Shown here piece after piece: positions 52,393-61,063 of a DNA stretch of 64,000 bases. The DNA is from JACQAP01 sp035275265 (lineage in GTDB: Bacteria > Pseudomonadota > Gammaproteobacteria > Burkholderiales > JACQAP01): the NCBI GenBank assembly GCA_035275265.1, contig DATENC010000011.1:186001-250000 (forward strand). Direction: 5' to 3'. Every line of letters starts with the position of its first letter. The stretch's first letter is position 1. A program made the position numbers and the translations under genes. The notes beneath the pieces are model-generated. The model saw nothing but the letters and a program-made list of their open reading frames with translations. It ran no database searches and had not been told where the DNA came from.

Positions 52393-54360
52393 TTACCGGT
52401 CCGTCACCACGCGGTAGAGCCGCTCTTTGTAGAGCTCGAAGGCCTCCTGAAACACCGTGATCGCGTCCTTGAGGTGCTCGGGGTCGATCTCCACCCGTTT
52501 CTGGTTGCCGCTGGCCGGGTCATACAGATACTCGGCGGCAGTCTTGCGGAAACCGATTTCAATGATTCGGGTGCCGTTGAATAGCGCGACATCGCGATTG
52601 TGGTTCATCGGGATGAAGCGTCCCGGGCGCGTGTCGCGCAGAACATCCTTGCCGAAAAAAGTCGAATCGTAGCTGAAACCAAGCAAGCCCAGCACCGTAG
52701 GCGCGACGTCGATCTGGCTGGTCAGGGTATCAACCTTGCCGGGTTTCACGTGCTTCGGGGCATAGATCAACAGCGGGATTTCGTAAGTCGCTATCGGGAT
52801 GTCCGCGCGGCCATACACCCGCGCCCCGTGGTCGGCAACGATCACGAACATCGTGTTATCGAACCAGGGCTTGCCGCCTACCGCATCGAGGAACCGGCCG
52901 ATCGCGTAGTCCGCATAGCGGATACCGGCTTCCCGCCCGCCGCCTTTCTCGGGCACGCCGGGAACTCCCCGCGGAAAGGTGTACGGCTTGTGATTCGACG
53001 TGGTCATGATGATCGAGTAAATGCGCTCGCCGCGCGCGTACTGCTCGTCGAAAACCTTCGCGGCATGGCGAAACAGATCCTCATCGGACACGCCCCAGAT
53101 GTTGGCAAAGCGTGGTTTGTCCATGTCGGTGCGGTCGATGACGCGATAGCCGTTCGAACCGAAGAACTCGTTCATGCTGTCGAAGGTTCCGTAACCGCCG
53201 TATATGAAGGTTGGGGTATAGCCGTTCTTGGCCATCACCGTTGACCAGTTGAACAGGCCCTGGTTGTAAGGCCTCTTGACTATGGACTCGGCGGGCACCG
53301 GCGGGAACGATGCCGACACTGCTTCCATGCCGCGCACGGTCCGGGTGCCGGTTGCGTAGGCGTTGGTAAATAGGAGGCTTTGCTTGGACAGCCTGTCGAT
53401 AATTGGCGTCAGCCCACGGGTATCGCCGTAGGTGCCAACGAATTCCGCGCCCAGCGATTCCTCCAGCAGCACCACTACGTTCAGGTGCTTCGTTGGTCCC
53501 CTGCTGCGGATGTGCCGCTCGATGTGGTCGGATTCGGGGAAAAACGCCGCGTCCGTTTGCCCGACCAGTCTGCGCAGTCTTTCGTCGGCCTCATCGTCGG
53601 GCAGCGAAAGATAGTACGCGGGGAAATCGAGGTCAGTATGGAATGCGGCATTGAAAAAGGAATACACCCCGTTCGCAGCCAGTTCGTTGACCACGCGGTT
53701 TTCCGAGTAGCGCCCGGTATTGACCGTGAGGCCGGCCTGCGCCGCACCGATTGCTATCGCAAGCGCCACCAGCACAGCCACACGGGTGCGCAACGCATCA
53801 GGGTGTCCGTCCGGACTGAACAAGCGCTCGCGCAACGCCAGCAACACGACACCCGTCAAAGCCGCGGTCCCAACCAACACTTTTGCAACCGGATAGGACT
53901 GCCAGATGTTGACGAAGACTTCGTGCGGATAGATCAGATACTCCACCGCTACAAAATTGAAGCGTGAGTCGAATTCGTCGAAGAAGAAAAATTCGACGGC
54001 TCCTAGATAGAACAGCCCGAACACGGTCGCTGTGAACAAGCCGGCGACCATCCTGCGCTGCCACTTCTTGCGGTACCAGCGCTCGGGAATCAGCGCCAGG
54101 TATGCCGCGAACGGCGCGAACAGATACAGCGCGGTTACCAGGTCGTAAACCGCCCCCACCACCAACACCCTCGGTACATCGGTCGATGCGACCAGCCCTG
54201 GGGCCATAGAAATACCGATCAACACCAGGCGGGTCAACGTGGAAACCGCAAAATAGATCAAGACAAGCAGGAGCCACGGGCGGAAGCGGCCAATTTGCAC
54301 AACGGCGCCGGTTCTCCGCAAGAACGTCGCACCGCGTGAGACGAGCTCATGTTGTGTCAT
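52393..54360 (-). CDS. LTA-synthase-family membrane transferase (alkaline phosphatase superfamily)
   Basis: A 655-residue protein. Five membrane segments in residues 28-210 are followed by a periplasmic sulfatase-fold domain: VVVLLEESLGAEF (metal-binding Glu near 300), ATGTRTVRGMEAVSASF with the likely catalytic Thr in 337-341, and FVIVADHGAR. Such proteins move phosphoglycerol (LtaS, OpgB) or phosphoethanolamine onto glycans or lipids. Proteobacteria lack lipoteichoic acid, so osmoregulated glucans or another glycan are more likely acceptors. It is coupled with the PAP2 gene 7 bases downstream. Confidence 0.87.
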   Translation of the reverse strand: MTQHELVSRGATFLRRTGAVVQIGRFRPWLLLVLIYFAVSTLTRLVLIGISMAPGLVASTDVPRVLVVGAVYDLVTALYLFAPFAAYLALIPERWYRKKWQRRMVAGLFTATVFGLFYLGAVEFFFFDEFDSRFNFVAVEYLIYPHEVFVNIWQSYPVAKVLVGTAALTGVVLLALRERLFSPDGHPDALRTRVAVLVALAIAIGAAQAGLTVNTGRYSENRVVNELAANGVYSFFNAAFHTDLDFPAYYLSLPDDEADERLRRLVGQTDAAFFPESDHIERHIRSRGPTKHLNVVVLLEESLGAEFVGTYGDTRGLTPIIDRLSKQSLLFTNAYATGTRTVRGMEAVSASFPPVPAESIVKRPYNQGLFNWSTVMAKNGYTPTFIYGGYGTFDSMNEFFGSNGYRVIDRTDMDKPRFANIWGVSDEDLFRHAAKVFDEQYARGERIYSIIMTTSNHKPYTFPRGVPGVPEKGGGREAGIRYADYAIGRFLDAVGGKPWFDNTMFVIVADHGARVYGRADIPIATYEIPLLIYAPKHVKPGKVDTLTSQIDVAPTVLGLLGFSYDSTFFGKDVLRDTRPGRFIPMNHNRDVALFNGTRIIEIGFRKTAAEYLYDPASGNQKRVEIDPEHLKDAITVFQEAFELYKERLYRVVTDR

Positions 54361-54511
54361 GTCTGCATGAATACCTGATTTCCCCCCAACGCACTACCGG
54401 CACTCTCGTTTACCGCCAGCGCCAGGGAAGCAAACCGGCAATGACGCGCCGCCGTGAATCAGCCACAAGCCCGCGTGGCACGATGATGCAGCATGTGATG
54501 GGATCACACAA

Positions 54512-54540
54512 GAAAAAAAGCCCGCCAGGAAGCGGGCTTT
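54512..54540 (-). terminator. Terminator of the DUF2934 gene
   Basis: A 9-bp stem, AAAGCCCGC (54517-54525) with GCGGGCTTT (54532-54540), is followed on the minus strand by T residues (complement of the A-run at 54512-54519). It lies about 25 bases after the DUF2934 stop. T residues on the other side give weak bidirectional potential. Confidence 0.85.
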
Positions 54541-54563
54541 TCGATACTTGCAGAAGATTTGCC

Positions 54564-54833
54564 TCAGGCGGGCGCGAGTCGCGCGCGCAATTCGGCTTCA
54601 GCCCCGTACCAATCGTCCTCGGGTGAACTCTCACCGAAGCCACGAGCTTGCGCGCGGTAGTACGCAGCGGTCGCCACCATCTCGTGCCATGCTTCGTTGT
54701 TGAGTTCGTTACGGGGTGTTTCGTTCTTTTCCTGCATGGCGCCGAGCGGCTGCTTCGGCTTCATGTTTCTCCGGGTTGCTCGCGTCGCATTGCGTGCAGC
54801 CCCGCGACTTCTTTGCGTTTGTGTTGTATTCAT
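54564..54833 (-). CDS. DUF2934 domain protein
   Basis: An 89-residue protein. A basic N-terminus (SRGAARNATRATRRNMKPK) precedes the DUF2934 signature MVATAAYYRAQARGFGESSPEDDWYGAEAEL. The family is a short helical domain of unknown function, common in soil and plant-associated proteobacteria. An internal ATG (54735) would keep only the domain. It has its own terminator. Confidence 0.8.
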   Translation of the reverse strand: MNTTQTQRSRGAARNATRATRRNMKPKQPLGAMQEKNETPRNELNNEAWHEMVATAAYYRAQARGFGESSPEDDWYGAEAELRARLAPA

Positions 54834-54943
54834 GGCCGTTCCCTCCAGTCTTCACGCGCGGCTTGGACATGACCGGTCCTACTGCAAGTTAAGGTGAAAG
54901 CCATCCTTGGCAGAACCTTTCGGCTCGATTCATCGCCCGCCCT

Positions 54944-55189
54944 TTAAGGAAGGGAACATTGTTCAGGCGTTTCAACGACAAGTCTTTCGACCTCGCACCC
55001 CACGACGCGGACAGCTGTTTCGAACTGCCTTGGGAGCACCTTGTGCGGGTCGTACCTGATCGTCGCCTCGCTCTCAGCGACGTAGACTCTGACGTCCTGG
55101 ACACCGCGTATGGCGCTCAATGCGCTCTGAACACTTCTCACCGAAGCGTCGAAGTGCATCCCCTTTATTCTCAAATGTGCCGTTTGCAT
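54944..55189 (-). CDS. HMA-like small protein lacking the CXXC motif
   Basis: An 81-residue protein from ATG 55189 behind a perfect AGGAGGT. MQTAHLRIKGMHFDASVRSV and VQDVRVYVAESEATIRYDP follow the heavy-metal-associated ferredoxin fold of CopZ/MerP. But the metal site GMxCxxC reads GMHFDAS, so both cysteines are gone. A Cys-containing tail (VVGCEVERLVVETPEQCSLP) remains. It is either a degenerate metallochaperone or a repurposed fold. Confidence 0.75.
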   Translation of the reverse strand: MQTAHLRIKGMHFDASVRSVQSALSAIRGVQDVRVYVAESEATIRYDPHKVLPRQFETAVRVVGCEVERLVVETPEQCSLP

Positions 55190-55598
55190 TGGAACCTCCT
55201 CGTTTATGTAGTGCGAAGCAGCCTTGAGCCGGCCGCATAAACCAGAATTGTCTTGCGAACGATTCCCGAATTTGCAAAGCCAAGACAGACAAACTGGAGG
55301 CCCGTAATACATCCCCGCGTTAGGTGAAGCATCCGCAGCACATTCAGTTCCTTCCGCCTTCGGCGAAAAAAAGTCTACTTCCGTACGAAGGTACTGTCGG
55401 TGCGGTAGCCCACATAACGCGAAATTTCGTCAAGAAAATGCTTCGACGGCAAGTGGTCGCACCGCGTCCCGGACAAACTTCGAATTCTTTCAGCCGCTTA
55501 TGCAACGGCGCAAACTTCATGGACGAGGCAGGCAATGGAAGCGAGCCTGTACCGCATCGCATTCTTGTCCGGATCGACGAGTCACGGGGATTGCCGGC
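55190..55598. other. Intergenic stretch, no gene recognised
   Basis: About 410 bases upstream of the HMA-like gene and beyond the MFS terminator. It should contain the HMA-like gene's promoter. A 40-codon minus-strand frame (55378-55497) without a start codon reads protein-like but could not be assigned. No RNA gene or repeat is visible. Confidence 0.5.
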
Positions 55599-55600
55599 AA

Positions 55601-55627
55601 AAAAAGCCCGCCGATCGGCGGGCTTTT
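55601..55627 (-). terminator. Terminator downstream of the MFS transporter gene
   Basis: An 11-bp stem, AAAAGCCCGCC (55602-55612) with GGCGGGCTTTT (55617-55627), has a GATC loop and A residues on its left side, which read as a T-run on the minus strand. It lies about 45 bases after the MFS stop. Confidence 0.88.
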
Positions 55628-55670
55628 GATTTGCGTCAGGAATTCACCGCTAAGCGGCCAAATCTCCGTT

Positions 55671-57041
55671 TTACTTAGCAACGGCAGAGGCCGTAACCGC
55701 CTTCTGTGTCCGCGGCAGCAGCAGGATGATCATAGCGCCGACAAACGCGACCGCCGCCAGGGTGAAGAACGCGGCCTCGGTCGAATTGGTCGCGGTGCGG
55801 ATGCGTCCGATGAGATCGGGTCCGAAGTGTCCGCCCAGGTTGCCGACCGAATTGATCCAGGCGATTCCGGCGGCGGCGGCGGTGCCGGAAAGGAACGCCG
55901 TGGGCAACGACCAGAATGTAGCCACCCAGGACAGGATCCCCGCAGTAACCAGGGTCAGCGCGATGATCGACGGAATCGCGGCGTGGCCGATTACCGCCAG
56001 CGCAATCAGTCCGATCATGGCGACGAGTAGCGAGCCCGCCGCATGCCAGCGGCGCTCTCCGGTGCGATCGGAATGACTTCCCACCACCACCATTGACACC
56101 GCCGCGATACCCCAGGGGATCATGCTCAGCAACCCGACCTTAAGAAAGTCCTTCTTGTCGATGCCGAGTTCCTGGATGATGGTCGGCATCCAGAAGTTCA
56201 CCGCGTAGAACCCGACCACGCCGCAGAAATAGACCAGCGCGAGAGCCCAGACGCGGCCATCCTTGAAAGCATCGAGGAAATGATGCTTTTTCCCCAGTTC
56301 GGATTTCGAGGCATCGTCCTCGGCAACCCGTTGCAGCACCAAGGCCTTCTCCTGATCGGTCAGCCACCCGGCTTTCTTCGGTCCGTCGTCAAGTAGTACG
56401 AACACCAGCGCGCCGATGATCACGGAAGGAATGCCTTCCAGCAGGAACAGCCACTGCCACCCGCGCAAGCCGCTGGCGCCATCCATGTACTGCATGATTG
56501 CACCGGAGACCGGTGACCCGATCACGTTCGAGATCGCAATGGCGGTCATGAACAACGCCACCATCTTGGCGCGGCGCTGACCCGGGAACCAGTACGTCAG
56601 GTACAGGATAATGCCCGGGAAGAAGCCCGCTTCCGCAACACCGAGCAGAAAGCGCAGGAAGTAAAAAGTGAACTCTGCGTCGGTGCAGTTGAACATCGTC
56701 GCGATCACGCCCCAGTGGATCTGGTTGGTGAACATGAATGCCGAGGAGATGATGCCCCAGGTGATCATGATCCGCGCGATCCACATCCTGGCCCCAACCC
56801 GCTCGAGAATGACGTTGCTGGGGACCTCGAAGATGAAGTAGCCGATGAAGAAAATGCCGGCGCCGAAGCCGTAGATCGTGTCGCTGAACTGAAGATCGGG
56901 CGCCATCTGCAGCTTGGCGAATCCGACGTTGACTCGATCGAGGAAAGCGACGATGTAGCAGATGAACAGGAACGGAATGATTCGCTTGGCGACCTTGGCA
57001 TAGGTCGCCGCCTCGAACTCCGGGGTGAAAGTGGTGGCCAA
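55671..57041 (-). CDS. MFS transporter, anion:cation symporter (ACS) family
   Basis: A 456-residue, 12-segment transporter. FLDRVNVGFAKLQMAPDLQF in TM1-2, then FEVPSNVILERVGARMWIAR and FFPGIILYLTYWFPGQRRAKM are ACS-family signatures shared with phthalate, tartrate and galactonate permeases. The likely substrate is a small organic acid. It is preceded on the same strand by yedK and an exported aldolase-like gene, so an organic acid or aldol-related pathway is possible but unproven. Confidence 0.9.
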   Translation of the reverse strand: MATTFTPEFEAATYAKVAKRIIPFLFICYIVAFLDRVNVGFAKLQMAPDLQFSDTIYGFGAGIFFIGYFIFEVPSNVILERVGARMWIARIMITWGIISSAFMFTNQIHWGVIATMFNCTDAEFTFYFLRFLLGVAEAGFFPGIILYLTYWFPGQRRAKMVALFMTAIAISNVIGSPVSGAIMQYMDGASGLRGWQWLFLLEGIPSVIIGALVFVLLDDGPKKAGWLTDQEKALVLQRVAEDDASKSELGKKHHFLDAFKDGRVWALALVYFCGVVGFYAVNFWMPTIIQELGIDKKDFLKVGLLSMIPWGIAAVSMVVVGSHSDRTGERRWHAAGSLLVAMIGLIALAVIGHAAIPSIIALTLVTAGILSWVATFWSLPTAFLSGTAAAAGIAWINSVGNLGGHFGPDLIGRIRTATNSTEAAFFTLAAVAFVGAMIILLLPRTQKAVTASAVAK

Positions 57042-57112
57042 CTGAGTCTCCTCCTCAATGTTGTTTTGTTTTGCTCCGGCGCCCGCTTGTTATTGATTTT
57101 GGGCGCGCTATT

Positions 57113-57775
57113 CTAGCAGTCCAGGGGCTCGATCAGGGCGGGATCATCGTTCTTCGGTGTGTTGACCCGGGTGCTGACCGGGTAGGCAACCATCTCTTCC
57201 GCCGGATAGGGAACCAGGAGGTCGAACACCGACTCGTCGGCAAGATCGAGCCAGCGTGCATACCTCTCGAACGGGATGATCACCGGCATGCGATCGTGGA
57301 TCGGCGCCATCAGTTCGTTGGCGCCGATGGTGATGATGGCGCAGGTTTGACGTTTCTCCCCTTGCTTGCGCCACTCTTCCCAGATCCCCGCCATCGCAAA
57401 CGGTTCCTTGTCCGCCATGGTGAAGCGCCAGGGCTGCTTGCCGGCCGCGCTGCGCTTCCACTCGTAGAACCCGTCGGCCGGTATCAGGCAGCGCCGCCAC
57501 TTGAATGCGTCGCGGAACATCGGTTTCTCCGCCAGCGACTCGCCTCGCGCATTGATCGGGTTGACTCCGGAAACATTCTTGGCCCAGTGCGGCACCAGGC
57601 CCCATGTCGTCATCGCCGCGCACCGCTGGCCGTCCTGGATGCGGATCACCGGCACCCGCATCGAAGGCGCGATGTTGTAGTGCGGGCCCAACTCCTGCGC
57701 AAGGTGGCCGAAATCCGTCTGGAATCGGGTCTTGAGTCTTATCGGCGGAGTGTTCAGATCATAGCGGCCGCACAC
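57113..57775 (-). CDS. SRAP-domain abasic-site-binding protein (YedK/HMCES)
   Basis: A 220-residue protein starting MCGRYDLNTPP from a GTG. Cys2, exposed after Met removal, forms the thiazolidine crosslink with abasic sites in ssDNA. The conserved NARGESLAEKPMFRDAF, RRCLIPADGFYEWKR and HDRMPVII segments (active-site Asn, Glu and His) are intact. It shields ssDNA abasic sites during replication. It lies 6 bases after the aldolase-like gene. Confidence 0.93.
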   Translation of the reverse strand: MCGRYDLNTPPIRLKTRFQTDFGHLAQELGPHYNIAPSMRVPVIRIQDGQRCAAMTTWGLVPHWAKNVSGVNPINARGESLAEKPMFRDAFKWRRCLIPADGFYEWKRSAAGKQPWRFTMADKEPFAMAGIWEEWRKQGEKRQTCAIITIGANELMAPIHDRMPVIIPFERYARWLDLADESVFDLLVPYPAEEMVAYPVSTRVNTPKNDDPALIEPLDC

Positions 57776-57781
57776 GAAGAC

Positions 57782-58723
57782 TTACCTTCCTGCCGCCTTC
57801 AGCCCGATCCGGACTGCCTCCTCGGTATCGCCCGGGCTCCCTGCGATCACCAGGTACTTGAACCCTTCCTTCACGCGCTTCTCGATATTGTGTTTGAACA
57901 CCAGGATGCCGCAGGGAACGTTGAACTCCTTGGCTACGGCAAGAACCTGTTGCGCAGCCTTCTCGGTCTCGGGATGGTCCATCTGCCCCGGATAGCCCAA
58001 CGAAGTCGAAAGATCATTCGGGCCGATGAAGATGGCGGAGATTCCCTTCACGTCGGTCAGGATCTGGCGAATGTTCTTCACGCCTTCCGCGCTTTCGATC
58101 ATCGCGATCACCGCAATCTCTCCCTTCGGATCGAGCGGCCAGGCGTCCGCCTTTTCGAAGTATTCAGGAACGGTAATGCCCCAGTAGCGCGCCGCATTCG
58201 CAGGCGCCACGCCGCGTTCACCGGGCGGGTCGTTGTCGGTGGCACCGACTTTCTGCGGATAACGAGAATTGGCGACCAGCGCCCGAGCCTCTTCGACGTT
58301 GCGGATATGCGGCGACATCAACCCGAACGAGCCGGCATCGAGGGTCTGTTTGATCACCCACTGGTTCTTCTCGGAGCCGTTCGAGGGGATCCTCGCCAAG
58401 GGCGTGACGTTTGGCTGCAGATTGCCTTTCTTCAGCAACTGCGCCTTGTCCACCATGAATTGAAGGAATGTCTTGTGCTGGGAGAAGTCGGTCGCACCAT
58501 GCTCCATATCGAAAATCACGAAGTCGAGCTGGGACTGCGAGTAATAGATTGCCCCGTCCCCGTCCCTGAAACGCGCGAACGCCCCAATCGCGGGCTTGCC
58601 CTGTTCCCAAAGTTCGATCATGCGGTTGAGCCGCACATCGGCTGCCTCGACTGACCTCGCGGGAACCCAAAGGGCTGAAACAATGAACGACGAAGCGACT
58701 GCGACCAGTGTTTGCCTGAACAT
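57782..58723 (-). CDS. HpcH/HpaI-type aldolase with an N-terminal signal peptide
   Basis: A 313-residue protein. Residues 1-28 look like a signal peptide (MFRQTLVAVASSFIVSALWV, then a VEA-AD cleavage site). The rest is a class II pyruvate-aldolase/citrate-lyase fold with the catalytic set: DFVIFDMEHGATDF (His base), PLARIPSN (Arg), VIAMIESAEG (metal Glu) and IFIGPNDLSTSLG (metal Asp). Enzymes of this family normally work in the cytoplasm, so export is unusual. yedK and an organic-acid MFS gene follow. Confidence 0.85.
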   Translation of the reverse strand: MFRQTLVAVASSFIVSALWVPARSVEAADVRLNRMIELWEQGKPAIGAFARFRDGDGAIYYSQSQLDFVIFDMEHGATDFSQHKTFLQFMVDKAQLLKKGNLQPNVTPLARIPSNGSEKNQWVIKQTLDAGSFGLMSPHIRNVEEARALVANSRYPQKVGATDNDPPGERGVAPANAARYWGITVPEYFEKADAWPLDPKGEIAVIAMIESAEGVKNIRQILTDVKGISAIFIGPNDLSTSLGYPGQMDHPETEKAAQQVLAVAKEFNVPCGILVFKHNIEKRVKEGFKYLVIAGSPGDTEEAVRIGLKAAGR

Positions 58724-58742
58724 GATTCCTCCTCCGTTGTAC

Positions 58743-58769
58743 CGCCCGCGTCCGGGGCGGGCGTCGTTT
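58743..58769 (+). other. GC hairpin with plus-strand T-run between aldolase-like gene and pbpC
   Basis: A stem of GCCCGC (58744-58749) with GCGGGC (58757-58762), extended by one C-G pair, is followed by TCG and five T residues. Both flanking genes read leftwards, so it is wrongly oriented to terminate pbpC. It may stop antisense transcription or shape the pbpC/aldolase mRNA. Confidence 0.5.
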
Positions 58770-58774
58770 TTCGA

Positions 58775-61021
58775 CTAATGCGAACCGGATTGCCGCAAGG
58801 ATCCGCGGACTTCGAAGCGTACCTGATCCACCGCCGTGCCACTCGGGTCCAGAAGCGCAAGGACGTGGCTTCCAGAACGCGGCGCCCAGAACATCGGCTC
58901 ATCGGACGGTCCGATCTCCTCGTCATTCAACCGCCAACGATAACCGGCCACTTGCGGCGCGATCATGAACCGCACGCGCTGCACCGATTCCGGAATGTCC
59001 GGATCGAGGGCGATAATGGTGCCATTGCCGGGATAGGCAATGCCAGCATGAATTGCGGCAACCGATTTGGCGGCAATGTGCGGGGTTTCCGTACCTGCCA
59101 GGAACGCTTCCATGCGCGCAGGCTCGACGTCCTGATCGAAATGTACCTGCGTACGCACCACACCCCGCGGGGCAACCGGCGCATTCGAGGCAAATCGGCG
59201 ATGCAGATAGTTCACCATCTCCAGCCACACGGGCGCGGCGCCAGTAACGCCGGACACGTCGCGCATGGCACTGCCGTCGAAGTTGCCCACCCACACACCT
59301 ATCGTGTAACGATCGGTGAAGCCGATGCACCAGTTGTCGCGCATGTCCTTGCTGGTGCCGGTCTTCACTCCCGCCCAGTGGCGCGCGGACAACGGATTTT
59401 CCAGGCCGAAAGTGATGCTGCGTGCGAGCGGATCGGCAAGCACGTCCGCGATGAGGTAGGACGCGGCAGGATCGAGAAGCAGCGTGGCGGGAGTTCCGGT
59501 CGCGTGCTGCAACCTGAGCGGGGACCAGCCTCCGCCACTGGCAAGCGACCGGTAGGCGTTAGTCAGTTGCCACAGGCTGACTTCCGCCGAGCCCAGTGCC
59601 AGCGAGTAGCCGTAAAAGTCCCCGTCCCCCGTCACGTCATCGAAACCGAGCACCTTCAATCGCTCCGCGAATGCATCCGCGCCGACCAGCATGAGCGTGC
59701 GCACCGCCGGCACGTTTAGCGAGGACGCCAGCGCCGTGCGCGAGCTGACGAGTCCCTTGAAGTCGCGATCGTAATTCTGTGGGACGTACAGCCCGCTTGG
59801 CGTTATAAGATTCACAGGCGAGTCGTCGATGAGAGATGCGGTGGTGATCAGTCTGTCCTCTATGGCCATCTCATAGAGAAAGGGTTTGAGCGTCGAACCG
59901 GCCTGGCGCGCGGCGCGTACGCCGTCGACGTAGAACGCACTAGCGCTATTGCCGGCATTGCCGACGTAGGCCAGCACCTCCCCCGTCCCGTTTTCCACCA
60001 CCAGCACTGCTCCGTCAGCGACGTGCTGCTCGGCGAGCGCGAGGAGCTGCTGCTGCAGTACTTCCGCAGCAAAGGCCTGCAACTCTGCATCGAGCGTGGT
60101 CTGCACACGCGCGCGCTCCGCGGAAAGCAGTTCGCGCGCGACGTGCGGCGCCAACGACGCCCGCGGCGCAATGGTCGGCGAGCCCGGCAACGCCGCCCGC
60201 GCCAGGGTTTCGAGCTGAGGACAATCGAGGTCGAGTTTCATGTTCCCCGACAGCGCGCAGGCGCGTTTCGCGGCCGTTTCCGATCTGCTGTTCGGACCGC
60301 GCAACAGCACCGCGAGCAGCAACGACTCGCGCTCGTCGAGGCCGTCCGGACTCTTGCCGAACAATCCGCGCGAAGCCGCGGCGATCCCCTGCAACTCACC
60401 GCGGAAGGTCGAGAGATTGAGGTAAGCCTCGAGGATCTGGCTCTTACTCCAGCTCTTTTCCAGTTCCTTTGCCGCTTTGATCTGGTCCCACTTCTGCGAC
60501 AACGAGCGATTCTGCCTGCTTGGGCGCAACGCATCGTCCAAGTGCGCGGCAACCTGCATCGATATGGTCGAGGCGCCGCGCGGCTGCGAGAACAGCAGCG
60601 TATCGAGTGCGGCATCCGACAACGCGAGCCAGTCCACGCCGCCGTGCCGGTAGAAGCGCTTGTCCTCCGCGCGGACAATGGTGGCCAGCGCCACCGGTGA
60701 AATTTCAGCAAGGCTGATCCATCCCAGGCGCCGGCCGCGATCGACCACGCGCAGCTCGTGGATCAACACGCCATGACGGTCGAGCAGCATGCCTTCGGTG
60801 CCCGTCCATGCCGCCCTGACCGCGTCGAACGAAGGTGTCTCGGCATGCAGAGCTGGCGTCGACAGGAAAAACACCACGAGAAGCGGTGACAAGTGACGAG
60901 TGAAGAGTGACAAGTAATAACTAACGAGTGAAGAACGCGAGATAGCGGTCAGGCGGCGACAGACAATCCCCAGAATGCAGCAAAACAAAGTCGAAATTAG
61001 GATTTCAATCGGATTTGTCAC
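58775..61021 (-). CDS. pbpC: Penicillin-binding protein 1C
   Basis: About 748 residues. An N-terminal signal-anchor (SPLLVVFFLSTPALHA) precedes a GT51 glycosyltransferase domain (EDKRFYRHGGVDW, RGASTISMQVA) and a transpeptidase domain with SxxK in GSTLKPFLYE and KTGTS. A C-terminal BiPBP_C domain ends the protein. The GTG start at 61021 lies inside a heptad repeat; TTG codons at 60913 or 60892 could be used instead. It follows the alpha-2-macroglobulin gene by 38 bases, the conserved yfhM-pbpC pair. Confidence 0.92.
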   Translation of the reverse strand: MTNPIEILISTLFCCILGIVCRRLTAISRSSLVSYYLSLFTRHLSPLLVVFFLSTPALHAETPSFDAVRAAWTGTEGMLLDRHGVLIHELRVVDRGRRLGWISLAEISPVALATIVRAEDKRFYRHGGVDWLALSDAALDTLLFSQPRGASTISMQVAAHLDDALRPSRQNRSLSQKWDQIKAAKELEKSWSKSQILEAYLNLSTFRGELQGIAAASRGLFGKSPDGLDERESLLLAVLLRGPNSRSETAAKRACALSGNMKLDLDCPQLETLARAALPGSPTIAPRASLAPHVARELLSAERARVQTTLDAELQAFAAEVLQQQLLALAEQHVADGAVLVVENGTGEVLAYVGNAGNSASAFYVDGVRAARQAGSTLKPFLYEMAIEDRLITTASLIDDSPVNLITPSGLYVPQNYDRDFKGLVSSRTALASSLNVPAVRTLMLVGADAFAERLKVLGFDDVTGDGDFYGYSLALGSAEVSLWQLTNAYRSLASGGGWSPLRLQHATGTPATLLLDPAASYLIADVLADPLARSITFGLENPLSARHWAGVKTGTSKDMRDNWCIGFTDRYTIGVWVGNFDGSAMRDVSGVTGAAPVWLEMVNYLHRRFASNAPVAPRGVVRTQVHFDQDVEPARMEAFLAGTETPHIAAKSVAAIHAGIAYPGNGTIIALDPDIPESVQRVRFMIAPQVAGYRWRLNDEEIGPSDEPMFWAPRSGSHVLALLDPSGTAVDQVRFEVRGSLRQSGSH
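60886..60934. repeat. Heptad repeat array, GTGACNA orientation
   Basis: Seven contiguous 7-base units, GTGACAA, GTGACGA, GTGAAGA, GTGACAA, GTAATAA, CTAACGA and GTGAAGA, lie within the start region of pbpC. The array is the inverse of the one at 61015-61063. Confidence 0.85.
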
Positions 61022-61063
61022 TTGTCACTTGTCACTCGTCACTTGTCACTGGTCACTCGTCAC
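61015..61063. repeat. Heptad repeat array, TNGTCAC orientation
   Basis: Seven contiguous units (TTGTCAC three times, TCGTCAC, TTGTCAC, TGGTCAC, TCGTCAC) cover the alpha-2-macroglobulin stop codon and the pbpC GTG start. The reverse complement matches the 60886-60934 array, so the two 49-base arms could pair across 80 bases. Confidence 0.9.

Noticed and set aside
55324..55629. Plus-strand 101-codon frame in the gap upstream of the HMA-like gene
   Set aside because: It starts at a GTG without a ribosome binding site, runs into the MFS terminator hairpin, and has no recognisable motif.
57071..58654. Long open frame on the plus strand opposite yedK and the aldolase-like gene (527 codons)
   Set aside because: Both minus-strand genes have intact catalytic motifs, while the opposing frame has none.
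61015..61063. Tandem repeat considered as a CRISPR array
   Set aside because: The units are 7 bases and contiguous, without spacers, and there are no cas genes in the window.
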